The notes under the pieces: model-generated
The model's database searches: none
What the model saw: the letters and a program-made list of their open reading frames with translations, nothing else
Told to the model about the DNA's origin: nothing
Translations under genes and position numbers: made by a program
Assembly (NCBI GenBank): GCA_009777575.1
Contig: WRLO01000023.1
Coordinates: forward strand, 1 to 43,086
Direction: 5' to 3'
DNA from: Candidatus Cloacimonadota bacterium
Lineage (GTDB): Bacteria > Cloacimonadota > Cloacimonadia > Cloacimonadales > WRIO01
Length of the DNA: 43,086 nt
Part shown: piece after piece, positions 34,202 through 42,336 of the stretch
How positions within the stretch are numbered: the stretch's first letter is position 1
Layout: each line of letters starts with the position of its first letter

Positions 34202-34552
34202 TTATTCATCAGAGATATACTCCCAATGCTTTTCTTCTAACCTTGTTGTATGAATATTTAGAGTTATTCCTACTACTGGAACAGAAATCACAGTGTTTTC
34301 TTCTTTTTGTTCTACAAAAAATTGATTTGTCTCTTCATTGAAACCAAAATGAATGGTCGTAGAAACACTACTGGGTGAAAAGAGCTTTTTCGGTGTGCCT
34401 ATTTCCTGTAAAATTGGTGATCCAGTGCTTATATCGAGCCAAACTACACCATCTTGCCTTTCATTGCTACCTGAGGGAGTATATTTAAAAGAATAGCCTT
34501 GACTGAGTCTAACTTCGATGGTCTTTCTGCCTCGTAGCTTTCTTAATGTCAA
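34202..34552 (-). pseudogene. Unknown gene, 5' end apparently replaced by a palindromic element
   Basis: The protein-like frame runs from about TTG 34552 (TLRKLRGRKTIEVRLSQGYS) to the stop at 34202 and ends LEEKHWEYISDE. Upstream codons to 34621 lie within the lead-in of the 127-bp element and are not credible as native protein. No Shine-Dalgarno precedes any start. I infer that the element truncated the gene or that translation starts at a poor site. I recognise no domain; the sequence is beta-rich and hydrophilic. Confidence 0.45.
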
Positions 34553-34592
34553 ATTATTTAAATTATACCTTACACATGCCTTTAGGTATGTG

Positions 34593-34719
34593 AAGCTTTG
34601 TAGAAAATGATGTATAACCACAAATCCGCATCCCGTAGGGATGCAACCAAGATATTAACACATTTTGTAGCATCCCTACTGGATGCGGCATGGTGCGAAT
34701 ATCTGTTTCTACAAAGCTT
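34593..34719. repeat. 127-bp nested palindromic element, copy 2
   Basis: Outer arms AAGCTTTGTAGAAA (34593-34606) and TTTCTACAAAGCTT (34706-34719) pair exactly. They carry compensating changes relative to copy 1 (CTCTG to CTTTG on one side, CAGAG to CAAAG on the other), so the hairpin has been preserved while the sequence changed. It abuts the truncated gene on its left. Confidence 0.88.
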
Positions 34720-34790
34720 TCATCTCTACGAGATGACTTATCGGAGAGGTCTCATAAATCAGTTCCTTACAAATACAAGTCCCTGTGATA

Positions 34791-35099
34791 TTAAATAGTC
34801 TCATAATTATTCTCCTTGACAACCATAAGCCTTATATCCAGAGCATTAAAAATCTTTTGAATTGTTGAATACTCTGGATTACCTTCTGTAGATAAAGCAT
34901 TTAATATCGTCTCTTGAGATATACCTGCTTTTTGAGCTATTTCACTTATATCACGAGCACGAGCTATAGTATTTAAAGCAAGTCTTATATAATAAGGGTC
35001 TCCCTCTGCTAGCTCGGCATTTAAATAAGCTATTAATCTTTCTTCAGTATTAAGTATTTCTAATGGGTCAAATTCGCTAAATTCCATTTTTTTATTCAT
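34791..35099 (-). CDS. higA: HigA-type antitoxin (XRE-family, addiction-module antidote)
   Basis: The 102-aa protein begins MNKKMEFSEFDPLEILNTEE and has a helix-turn-helix in ARARDISEIAQKAGISQETI followed by YSTIQKIFNALDIRLMV. This is the pattern of the COG3636/HI1420-type antidote. It should neutralise the adjacent toxin and repress the pair. Its ATG overlaps the toxin stop in an ATGA, so the two are translated together. Confidence 0.9.
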   Translation of the reverse strand: MNKKMEFSEFDPLEILNTEERLIAYLNAELAEGDPYYIRLALNTIARARDISEIAQKAGISQETILNALSTEGNPEYSTIQKIFNALDIRLMVVKENNYETI

Positions 35100-35392
35100 A
35101 ATTTTACCTCTTTTGCTATTTTTTTAGCTTTTAAAATATCTTTCTTTTGGTCAGATTTACTACCAGCACAAAGCAAAAAAATTATCTCTTGTCCATGAAT
35201 TGTGTAGTAAATTCTATAACCAGCACCATAATGTATCCTTAATTCATAGATGTTGTAACCTACAGATTTTGTATCACCAAAATTTCCTTGTGATAATCTT
35301 AAAATTCTTTGAGTAATAATAGTTGCCAATCTATCATCTTTTATTTCATCAATGTTATCAATAAATTCTTTTGAGCGATTTATTTTTATCAT
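35096..35392 (-). CDS. higB: RelE/HigB-type toxin
   Basis: The 98-aa protein matches the COG3657 group of RelE-fold toxins (ribosome-dependent or free RNases): FIDNIDEIKDDRLATIITQR, SQGNFGDTKSVGYNIYELRI, HYGAGYRIYYTIHGQEIIFL and LCAGSKSDQKKDILKAKKIA. The toxin gene comes first, as usual for higBA. The start lies only six bases after the stop of the 1344-aa M1 fusion gene, and no separate promoter is apparent. It may be coupled to that gene. Confidence 0.9.
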   Translation of the reverse strand: MIKINRSKEFIDNIDEIKDDRLATIITQRILRLSQGNFGDTKSVGYNIYELRIHYGAGYRIYYTIHGQEIIFLLCAGSKSDQKKDILKAKKIAKEVKL

Positions 35393-35398
35393 CTTTTT

Positions 35399-38300
35399 TC
35401 AATGCCCATGCCTTCCAGTTCTTATTTGGATAGTCGTAACACCCTGACCACCACCTGAGCCACTTCTGCCTCTCACATTGCTGATTTTTTCTCTATTATT
35501 CTGGGGTATGGCTATGAGCTTGAGAAAATAAGGGTCTAAAATCACTTCTTTTGGTTCTCTTTCCGTGACGATTTCTATGGTATTTTCTTTGCCCTCTATC
35601 CAAACTTTCTCGAGATGAAAGATATTATTCATATTGTTGTCAACACTCTCTAAAAGTCCTATTTCCATCCAACCCGACCATTCTACATTTTCAGGGACGC
35701 CTTTTTCATCGAAATATCTCTTTTCGGTAGTGATTTCTATTGTGGTTTTAAAATGTCTCTCTTCTGTCTCTTCACAATCGACATCGAGTATTTTGTGGTC
35801 ATACATCACTATTTTATTAAACATATCATCGATGGTAGTTTTCAGGCTATCTGGCACAAAGGGGTCAAGTATCCTCATAAAATCATTGGTATTAGGATAG
35901 GGATTGGCAGTATATTGATACTCCTGTAAAAACTCTCGCAATGCTTGATTGAGGACATCCTCGCTGAGCAGTCGGCTTGCTGCATTCATTACGAGCATTC
36001 CTTTGCTGTATATTAAGTATTGTTGTGACTCAGCCTGTGTCAAAGGGATCTCATATTTTGTTTCCATAGAGCGACCTGATAGATAGCTCCAGAGGGTATA
36101 TTGCAATTGCTGTCTATAGAGAAAATCATCAAAGCGATGTTTTACTACCATCAAGGAGGCGTATTCTGTAAAAGACTCCGTCAGTATGATAGTTCCCCGC
36201 GTATTTCCACCAATCAACTGATGTGCCCACCACTGATGAGCTACTTCATGAGCAGTGATATAAAAAGGATAATCTATCGTGTTTGGCTTTACATCGGCGA
36301 TAAAACCTACTCCCTCTGAAAAAGGTATCAATGTCGCAAAAGCCTGTGCAAAACTTGCATATCTTGGAAATTCTGCAATTCTTAAAATATTATGAGGATA
36401 GGGACCAAAAGCATTTGTGTAGTATGTAAGAGACTCTTTCATTCCTCGCATCATTGAGTCGAGATTGTAGGTATGACCAGGGTGGTAATATATTTCTAAA
36501 TCTACATCACGCCATCTATCTCTTTTGACCTCATATCTTGCTGAAAGAAAAGTGTAAAAATTGAGCATATTTTGGTCGATACGGTAGGTGAAATAGTTTC
36601 TCCCTCCCACTTGCTCTGCTGCGTTGGAGTGGCTATGATAGTCCCCCCCATGTAGTGCCTGAGCTTGCCTCAGAGTATGATAGTCCCCCTCATGTAGTGT
36701 CTGAGCTTGCCTCAGAGTATGATAGTCCCCCTCATGTAGTGTCTGAGCTTGCCTCAGAGTATGATAGTCCCCCCCATGTAGTGTCTGAGCTTGCCTCAGA
36801 GTATGATAGTCCCCCCCATGTAGTGTCTGAGCTTGCCTCAGAGCTTGTAGTGGACTATTATCTGTCCAAGCTGCTATTAGTTCCCCCGGCGCCAGAGCTA
36901 TCTGATCACCTGATGTAGAAATAGTAACTTCAAAAGACAACCAATCCCCATCTTTTGAGACATAATTTCTTGACAGCCCAAAAGGGTCATCTGTGTCGAG
37001 CATTCTATCTTCTCTTTCTGGTAGACCGAGTTTTTTTCGTCTCCTCTCAAGAGAGATTTCTCTATTTCTATCATAGCCAATAGAAGGGAATACATGACTA
37101 TGAATAAAAGTCCCATTATTTAAAATACCTCCACCAAATATTCCTTGGGGTTTCAAGCTGTAGTCAAAGTTAAAGATCAGGGTATCACCAACTGCAAGGC
37201 TGTTTTTGAGGACAAATAGTGTAATGCCATGTTCTTCGTATTCTATTGTTTCTTTTATTGCATCATTTTGCCAATCGGAGATTAGCTCTACATCGGAACG
37301 GATATATCCGTTCCTCGTAGTGCCAATCTCCGATTGGCTATTCGTAGTGCCAATCTCCGATTGGCTATTCACAGTATATATCTCAACCCTATTTGTGTTT
37401 TTATGCGATAAATGGATAAAGAGTGTATCGATAGGAGTATCGCCAACATTTTGTAGGACATAAACACCCTCTGCATACATTTCATTAATTTCTGGATAAA
37501 GAGCCACATTGAGCTTTATATCTTGTATCTTTGGTTGATTTTGAAACTCAAAATGCTTGAAATCTTGCTCATAAACTATTTGTAGCTTCTCACTTGCATT
37601 TCTTGTCCGATATGTGTTTAGAATGTTTGTATTGTAAAAGATGATACCAGCGACTATTAAGGTTAAAGAGACAACGACCGATACCACAACCTTCATTGCG
37701 AGGTTCCTATACTTCTTTACCACATTCCTAAAATACTTCGTCTGCAGCCCCCTCTTCCAGCACATCACCGCGATACTCGTCAAAACACAAGCAACAAGAA
37801 ACCAATAGGAATACATCCAGGCAAAATAAGCCACCATATTACCAAAGCCACTCATATCTGAATACATAAGAGTTGGTAATTGAAATGGCACTAGCAAAGG
37901 ATGTCCTATTCTGGCTAAAGATACAAACCCACGACCTAAATAAAAAAGGATAAAGACAAAATGAGCAAAATATTTTTGATTTACAAAATTGTGGATAAAG
38001 AAAGCTAATAACAAAAATAACAGATACTGTGGAAAATCTCTTAAAAATAGGATTTTGAAATAAACACCAAGTTCATAATCATAAAACCCGCAATAAGTCT
38101 GATACACCATACCTACAATTATCATAATAGCGATATAGACACCAATAAACACTGCCATTGCTGCATATTTTGAGATAAAACTCGTGAAATTCCTAAAAGG
38201 CAAGCTATCCTCTATCAGATTGATTTTATAGTCTCGCGATGCCCAAACCAGCTCACCTGTGAAATAGGTTATAATGACCATCATAAAAATCCAAAAACTA

Positions 38301-39433
38301 CCAGATATAGCACTCGCTACATGAGTTGTCAATGGCAAAGTCTGAGTTCCCATTATCATATCAGACATGGCTGCACCCTGTATCATAAAAATTAAGCCAA
38401 TCGCTGTCAACCAGTAAAATGAGGCAGAACGGAATATCTTTTCAATGTAGAAATTGAAAAATGAGAGGAAAGACTGCCAATTCCCCCTCCTTACTCCCCC
38501 CATATTTATGGATGATTCAATCTCTCCCCCCACATTTATGGGGGGGGCAGGGGGGGGACTGTTTAGAGCATCAGATGCAATATACTCTTCAGCATCCAAT
38601 CTACTGTCCTTTTTCCTCTGCCTAAACGAAAATTCAAAATTAAACACCTTCCAGCATACAAACAGCACTATCACGCTCACACCTATCCAAATCAACCTAT
38701 TATAAAGCAAATAATAAGGCAGTCCTATAGTCTCTGCATTCATTTCGGCTACAGACCAGCCTCTCATTGCGAGTCGAAAAGCTCTTTCTCCAAAGGGGTC
38801 GATAAGAGTTGATAATACCTGATGTTCTATTTTTCTACCTAAAAATTGTGCAAAATACTGTGCAATGTATAGCAAAAACCCCATTCCAAATACGCTTGCT
38901 GTCTTTTTAGTCGCTATCATAGCAGCTATAAAGAGAGTAGAGATAAATAAAAAATTGGGTATCACAGTAGTTAATATTGGTTCGATATACCAATAGAGGT
39001 TAAAATTTGTTACAAGTTCTTTGTCTACACCAGGTATATAGACAGACAGAGCGAAGACTATCATAGTGAGGGAAAATATTCCCAGCATGATGATAATATT
39101 GCCCATTAAGCGACCAAATATGTATTGTGCCTTTGTGAATGGTTTACAAAACAGCAAATAAGAAAATTTGCTTTCAAAGTCCTTATTAAACATCTGATAA
39201 ATAAAAGTAGCCATCATAAAGATGCATAAGTTTGTCATAAAACCTAAATAACTATGTATCGCACGAGGAGAATTGATAAAGAGTTTCTCACTCATACTGA
39301 TAGAAAATCCCAAAAAAGCCCCTCCTTGAGCTGCTTGAAAAAGTGCCGCTATGCTCACCAAGATAGCAGTAAAAACATAAGTCGAGACATGTCGCAGACG
39401 ATATTTTATTTCAAAAATACAAAATTCCCACAT
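35399..39433 (-). CDS. ABC-2-type permease fused to M1-family aminopeptidase
   Basis: The 1344-aa chain has two ABC-2-like permease halves (about 1-275 and 320-590), each with about six membrane segments, then a long extracytoplasmic region ending in an M1 metallopeptidase domain. The zinc site is HEVAHQWWAHQLIGGNTRGT followed by ILTESFTEYASL (HExxH at about 1063, Glu about 18 residues later). A GAMEN-type exopeptidase motif is not obvious. Such fusions occur with an ABC ATPase in Bacteroidota-like genomes; no ATPase gene adjoins it. The gene carries three in-frame repeat insertions: 36634-36843, 37269-37374 and 38482-38558. The start follows AAAGGAGTCAAC. Confidence 0.9.
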   Translation of the reverse strand: MWEFCIFEIKYRLRHVSTYVFTAILVSIAALFQAAQGGAFLGFSISMSEKLFINSPRAIHSYLGFMTNLCIFMMATFIYQMFNKDFESKFSYLLFCKPFTKAQYIFGRLMGNIIIMLGIFSLTMIVFALSVYIPGVDKELVTNFNLYWYIEPILTTVIPNFLFISTLFIAAMIATKKTASVFGMGFLLYIAQYFAQFLGRKIEHQVLSTLIDPFGERAFRLAMRGWSVAEMNAETIGLPYYLLYNRLIWIGVSVIVLFVCWKVFNFEFSFRQRKKDSRLDAEEYIASDALNSPPPAPPINVGGEIESSINMGGVRRGNWQSFLSFFNFYIEKIFRSASFYWLTAIGLIFMIQGAAMSDMIMGTQTLPLTTHVASAISGSFWIFMMVIITYFTGELVWASRDYKINLIEDSLPFRNFTSFISKYAAMAVFIGVYIAIMIIVGMVYQTYCGFYDYELGVYFKILFLRDFPQYLLFLLLAFFIHNFVNQKYFAHFVFILFYLGRGFVSLARIGHPLLVPFQLPTLMYSDMSGFGNMVAYFAWMYSYWFLVACVLTSIAVMCWKRGLQTKYFRNVVKKYRNLAMKVVVSVVVSLTLIVAGIIFYNTNILNTYRTRNASEKLQIVYEQDFKHFEFQNQPKIQDIKLNVALYPEINEMYAEGVYVLQNVGDTPIDTLFIHLSHKNTNRVEIYTVNSQSEIGTTNSQSEIGTTRNGYIRSDVELISDWQNDAIKETIEYEEHGITLFVLKNSLAVGDTLIFNFDYSLKPQGIFGGGILNNGTFIHSHVFPSIGYDRNREISLERRRKKLGLPEREDRMLDTDDPFGLSRNYVSKDGDWLSFEVTISTSGDQIALAPGELIAAWTDNSPLQALRQAQTLHGGDYHTLRQAQTLHGGDYHTLRQAQTLHEGDYHTLRQAQTLHEGDYHTLRQAQALHGGDYHSHSNAAEQVGGRNYFTYRIDQNMLNFYTFLSARYEVKRDRWRDVDLEIYYHPGHTYNLDSMMRGMKESLTYYTNAFGPYPHNILRIAEFPRYASFAQAFATLIPFSEGVGFIADVKPNTIDYPFYITAHEVAHQWWAHQLIGGNTRGTIILTESFTEYASLMVVKHRFDDFLYRQQLQYTLWSYLSGRSMETKYEIPLTQAESQQYLIYSKGMLVMNAASRLLSEDVLNQALREFLQEYQYTANPYPNTNDFMRILDPFVPDSLKTTIDDMFNKIVMYDHKILDVDCEETEERHFKTTIEITTEKRYFDEKGVPENVEWSGWMEIGLLESVDNNMNNIFHLEKVWIEGKENTIEIVTEREPKEVILDPYFLKLIAIPQNNREKISNVRGRSGSGGGQGVTTIQIRTGRHGH
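36634..36843. repeat. Five 42-bp tandem repeats inside the M1 fusion gene
   Basis: Units start at 36634, 36676, 36718, 36760 and 36802. 42 bp equals 14 codons, so the frame is kept and each unit encodes TLRQAQTLHGGDYH or a close variant. Each unit contains GTAGTGTCTGAGCTTGCCTC followed by AGA, the same GTAGTG-stem-loop core found in other genes and intergenic regions. It looks like one inserted palindromic element that later expanded. Confidence 0.92.
37269..37374. repeat. Clustered palindromic elements in frame in the M1 fusion gene
   Basis: Three related hairpin cores (CCAATCTCCGATTGG type) plus a GGAACGGATATATCCGTTCC palindrome lie within 106 bases. The protein shows the tandem NSQSEIGTTNSQSEIGTT followed by RNGYIRSDVELISDWQND. 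The reading frame is intact. Confidence 0.85.
38482..38558. repeat. C/G-run element in frame in the M1 fusion gene
   Basis: Runs of C and G around two ATTTATGG cores encode SPPPAPPINVGGEIESSINM followed by GGVRRG between the two permease halves. A related extragenic sequence (CCACCCATTTATGGGTGG core with CCCCCC/GGGGGG flanks) occurs at about 39709-39752. Confidence 0.75.
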
Positions 39434-39554
39434 GTTGACTCCTTTATTTCTGGTTCTCTATTCATATAGTTTTTTCTAAATTTATTATTATTAAATCGCA
39501 CATAGCTTGACTCCTCAGTATTTATCTTTTGTCATTTTTTTATTATTATGATTT

Positions 39555-39580
39555 TTGTCAACAATATTTATTGTTGACAA
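39555..39580. promoter_or_regulatory. Palindrome TTGTCAACAAT-N4-ATTGTTGACAA, possible operator
   Basis: The 11-bp arms at 39555-39565 and 39570-39580 are exact reverse complements, and each contains TTGACA in one orientation. Location between divergent genes makes an operator plausible, though it could also be just a hairpin. No regulator can be assigned. Confidence 0.45.
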
Positions 39581-39655
39581 ATACACGGGATTTTTAAAAA
39601 TTGCATAATTATATAAAATTCCTATTATAGTAACAAGAAAATAGATAAAATAATA

Positions 39656-39790
39656 TACCTTACACATATCGAAGATATGTGACTCTTTATAGAAAAGATG
39701 GCACACCCACATCCCCCCCTACACCACCCATTTATGGGTGGGTAGGGGGGGCCATCACGCTGGTTCGAGACGGCTTCCTTGTGTGTAAGG
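39656..39790. repeat. Palindromic element with CCTTACACA/TGTGTAAGG ends
   Basis: The outer inverted ends CCTTACACA and TGTGTAAGG enclose GGC...CCCCCC and ACCACCCATTTATGGGTGGG palindromes. The TACCTTACACAT lead-in is shared with the 127-bp elements at 30811 and 34565, so these families are related or composite. Confidence 0.75.
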
Positions 39791-39827
39791 AAAGACAAAC
39801 AGCCTAAGGAATAATAAATATAAAATT

Positions 39828-41546
39828 ATGATTTTAGTGAACTTCAAAGAAAATCACAGAAATGTATTTTTTAACAAAAATATCTTTCTTACCGGTTCTT
39901 GTTTTAAAGGAGAAAAATTATTAAAGGATGAACTGTTTTTTCAAGACCTTGAAAATGTCGAAAATAAAAGTCAGTTAGAGGAAAAACTCAATCAATATAA
40001 TGGTTTTTTTGCCTTTGTTATTTGTTTAAATAATAGTCAAGAATGTTTGGTTGCTGTAGATAGAGTTCGAAGCATACCATTATTTTATGGGTCGCATAAA
40101 GAAAACTGTTTTATCAGCAATGATGCAGAATGGGTTAGGCAAAATGTGGGTGATATGAATATTGACCCCATTAGCGAGCAAGAATTTTTGATGACTGGTT
40201 ATGTTACCGGAAAAGATACTTTATTTCGTGGCGTAAAACAATTACAGGCTGGTGAATTTTTACATATTTCAAATCAAAACAATAAGTCCCAAGCCGCTAC
40301 AATTGAATTTCAGACATTTCGATACTATAAATATCTACATTCAGAACCTCAAAAAATAAAAAATAAGGAATCGTATCAGCAAGATTTGGATTTAGAAGTT
40401 TCAAAATCAATACAAAGATTGATAAATTTTGCTAATGGAAGACAAATAGTTATTCCACTTTCCGCAGGACGGGATTCTCGCTTGATTGCTCTTAAAATAA
40501 AACAGGCTGGCTACAAAAATGTTCTTTGCTTTAGCTATGGTGTAAAAGGGAATTTTGAAGCTGAAACTAGTAAAAAAATAGCTGAACTTCTAAACTTCAA
40601 TTGGGTCTTTACTGAATATACAGAACAATTGGGGTACAAATGGTATAATTCTATTGATAGAAAAAATTATTATCTTATGGCTTTTAATTATACTTCTTTA
40701 CCGGTTATGCAAGATTGGGCTGCGATCATGGATATGAAAAAAAGAGGTTTGATAGATAAAGACGCTGTTTTTACACCCGGACATACTGGAGATTTTATTT
40801 CAGGTGGGCATATTCCTATCCAAGCTCATTTGTGTAAAAAAGCAAACATAAAGATTCTTGTAAATGAAATCAAAAACAGGCATTATAGTCTTATCTACAC
40901 TAATTCCAATTTTATTCAATTCAAAGATAATAATGCCCATATTAAAACAAAACAGCAAAAACAATTTTGGGAAAATAGAATTATAACTCTTTGTGAAATA
41001 AACGATATTAAAGATGCCTACGATTTTTACAATATTACTGAAATGTGGAATTGGCAGGAAAGACAAGCGAAATTTATTGTGAATAGTGCAAGAGATTATG
41101 AATATTGGGGTTATGACTGGTGGTTTCCCTTTTGGGATAGTGATTATATGTTATTTTGGCAACAAATACCATTAGTATTTAGAAAAAATAAACTGTTATA
41201 CAATGAATATGTAGACAGCCTGTTTAAAAAAATTACTGGAATTGAGGATTATCAAGAAATTAATAATTTCGGTCTTAAAAATTCTAGAATAAAAAATTTT
41301 ATTTTTCTCTTTAAAATTAAAAGTAAATTTCTCATAAAAAAAATTGCACCTCAAAAACATTTTATTTATTTTATTAGAAAATATAAACTTAAATCAAATA
41401 CTGTAAAGCAAATTTTAGGTGAAATGGGTGCTTTTTCAGATAATTTTGTTGCGAAAAATAAAAAGAAACTTCCAACCGTAAATGGATTGTTTGCAATTTT
41501 TACAATTGAAGAATTGAAAACCAATCTAATAAAGAAAATTAAATAA
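39828..41546 (+). CDS. Asparagine-synthase-like protein lacking the amidotransferase cysteine
   Basis: The 572-aa protein has a glutaminase-like N-terminal domain (NGFFAFVICLNNSQECLVAVDRVRSIPLFYG, ISNDAEWVRQN) and a synthase domain with the ATP-pyrophosphatase loop PLSAGRDSRLIAL (about residues 210-222). The protein starts MILVNF; the catalytic N-terminal Cys2 of AsnB is absent, so glutamine hydrolysis is unlikely. Such AsnB-like proteins occur in surface-polysaccharide, peptide and natural-product loci, where they form amides or related bonds. It is followed after 16 bases by an ABC ATPase gene. The nearest AAGGA is about 18 bases upstream, so the start is somewhat uncertain. Confidence 0.82.
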   Translation: MILVNFKENHRNVFFNKNIFLTGSCFKGEKLLKDELFFQDLENVENKSQLEEKLNQYNGFFAFVICLNNSQECLVAVDRVRSIPLFYGSHKENCFISNDAEWVRQNVGDMNIDPISEQEFLMTGYVTGKDTLFRGVKQLQAGEFLHISNQNNKSQAATIEFQTFRYYKYLHSEPQKIKNKESYQQDLDLEVSKSIQRLINFANGRQIVIPLSAGRDSRLIALKIKQAGYKNVLCFSYGVKGNFEAETSKKIAELLNFNWVFTEYTEQLGYKWYNSIDRKNYYLMAFNYTSLPVMQDWAAIMDMKKRGLIDKDAVFTPGHTGDFISGGHIPIQAHLCKKANIKILVNEIKNRHYSLIYTNSNFIQFKDNNAHIKTKQQKQFWENRIITLCEINDIKDAYDFYNITEMWNWQERQAKFIVNSARDYEYWGYDWWFPFWDSDYMLFWQQIPLVFRKNKLLYNEYVDSLFKKITGIEDYQEINNFGLKNSRIKNFIFLFKIKSKFLIKKIAPQKHFIYFIRKYKLKSNTVKQILGEMGAFSDNFVAKNKKKLPTVNGLFAIFTIEELKTNLIKKIK

Positions 41547-41562
41547 AAAAGAGATAAATTAT

Positions 41563-42336
41563 ATGATTAACATCAAAAATATCGAAGTTTTTTACCAGAA
41601 AAAAATAGTTCTCAATCAAGTCTCCCTTGATGTAAACAAAGGGGATTTTGTTTTTATTCTCGGTCCCAATGGAGCTGGTAAATCTACCCTATTGAAATCA
41701 ATCAACGGCATCCTCAAAACAAAAAAGGGAAATATTTTTATCCATCAAAAACCTATAGGTGAATACAGTGAAATTGAGATAGCTCGTCAGATTGCCTATA
41801 TTCCTCAAGAATTGAATATGCAATTTGATTATACTGTCTATGAATTTATCTTGATGGCACGCTTTCCATGGCTGAGTTACTGGGGACATTATCAAAATAA
41901 AGACCATGTTATTGTTGAAAAATACCTCGACTTGATGGGATTACAACTATTTAAAGATAGACTTTTTAATCAGCTCAGTGGTGGTGAAAAACAAAGAGTC
42001 CTTATAGCTAGAGCATTAGTGCAAGAAACAGAATATATTCTCATGGATGAAAGTCTTTCTTTCCTCGATATAAACCATCAAATCGAAATCCTGATTCTAC
42101 TTAAAAACATCAATCTCTCCGAAAATAAAACAATCATTATGGTTTCACATAATCTAAACCTAGCTGCTGAATTTGCTGATAAATTGATTTTTTTGAAAAA
42201 TGGAACCATTTTTGCTCAAGGTTCTGTTGCTGAGGTATACAATGAAGAGATTTTAAGTAATATTTTTGACACCAAAATCAGTATGATGAAAAATCCTTTT
42301 ACACTCGTGGGAAATATTGTTTATAATCCAAATTGA
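41563..42336 (+). CDS. ABC transporter ATP-binding protein, FecE/BtuD type
   Basis: The 257-aa protein has Walker A GPNGAGKSTLLKSINGILKT (about residues 34-53), Q-loop AYIPQELNMQFDYTVYEFIL, signature LSGGEKQRVLIARALV (about 137) and Walker B YILMDESLSFLD (about 158), then switch His in MVSHNLNLAAEFADKL. The sequence resembles importers for iron siderophores, haem or cobalamin. No permease or binding protein lies downstream before the contig end. Co-transcription with the asparagine-synthase-like gene is likely (16-base gap, GAGATAAATTAT before the ATG). Confidence 0.92.
   Translation: MINIKNIEVFYQKKIVLNQVSLDVNKGDFVFILGPNGAGKSTLLKSINGILKTKKGNIFIHQKPIGEYSEIEIARQIAYIPQELNMQFDYTVYEFILMARFPWLSYWGHYQNKDHVIVEKYLDLMGLQLFKDRLFNQLSGGEKQRVLIARALVQETEYILMDESLSFLDINHQIEILILLKNINLSENKTIIMVSHNLNLAAEFADKLIFLKNGTIFAQGSVAEVYNEEILSNIFDTKISMMKNPFTLVGNIVYNPN

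Larger units (their letters stand above)
39434..39827. other. Divergent intergenic region with palindromes
   Basis: No gene in 394 bases between divergent transcription units. It contains a 26-bp palindrome (39555-39580) and a 130-bp-class inverted-repeat element (39656-39790). Promoters for both flanking genes should lie here, but I see no convincing pair of -35 and -10 boxes. Confidence 0.7.

Noticed and set aside
36634..36843. Possible CRISPR array (five 42-bp repeats)
   Set aside because: Repeats are directly contiguous, lie in frame inside the M1 fusion gene and have no spacers.
36655..36918. Plus-strand repeat protein (ELASEYDSPPHVVS units)
   Set aside because: It is the antisense reading of the 42-bp repeats inside the M1 fusion gene; multiples of three keep both strands open.
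39515..39712. 65-aa hydrophobic protein on the minus strand
   Set aside because: It overlaps a palindrome and the end of a repeat element and has no convincing ribosome binding site.
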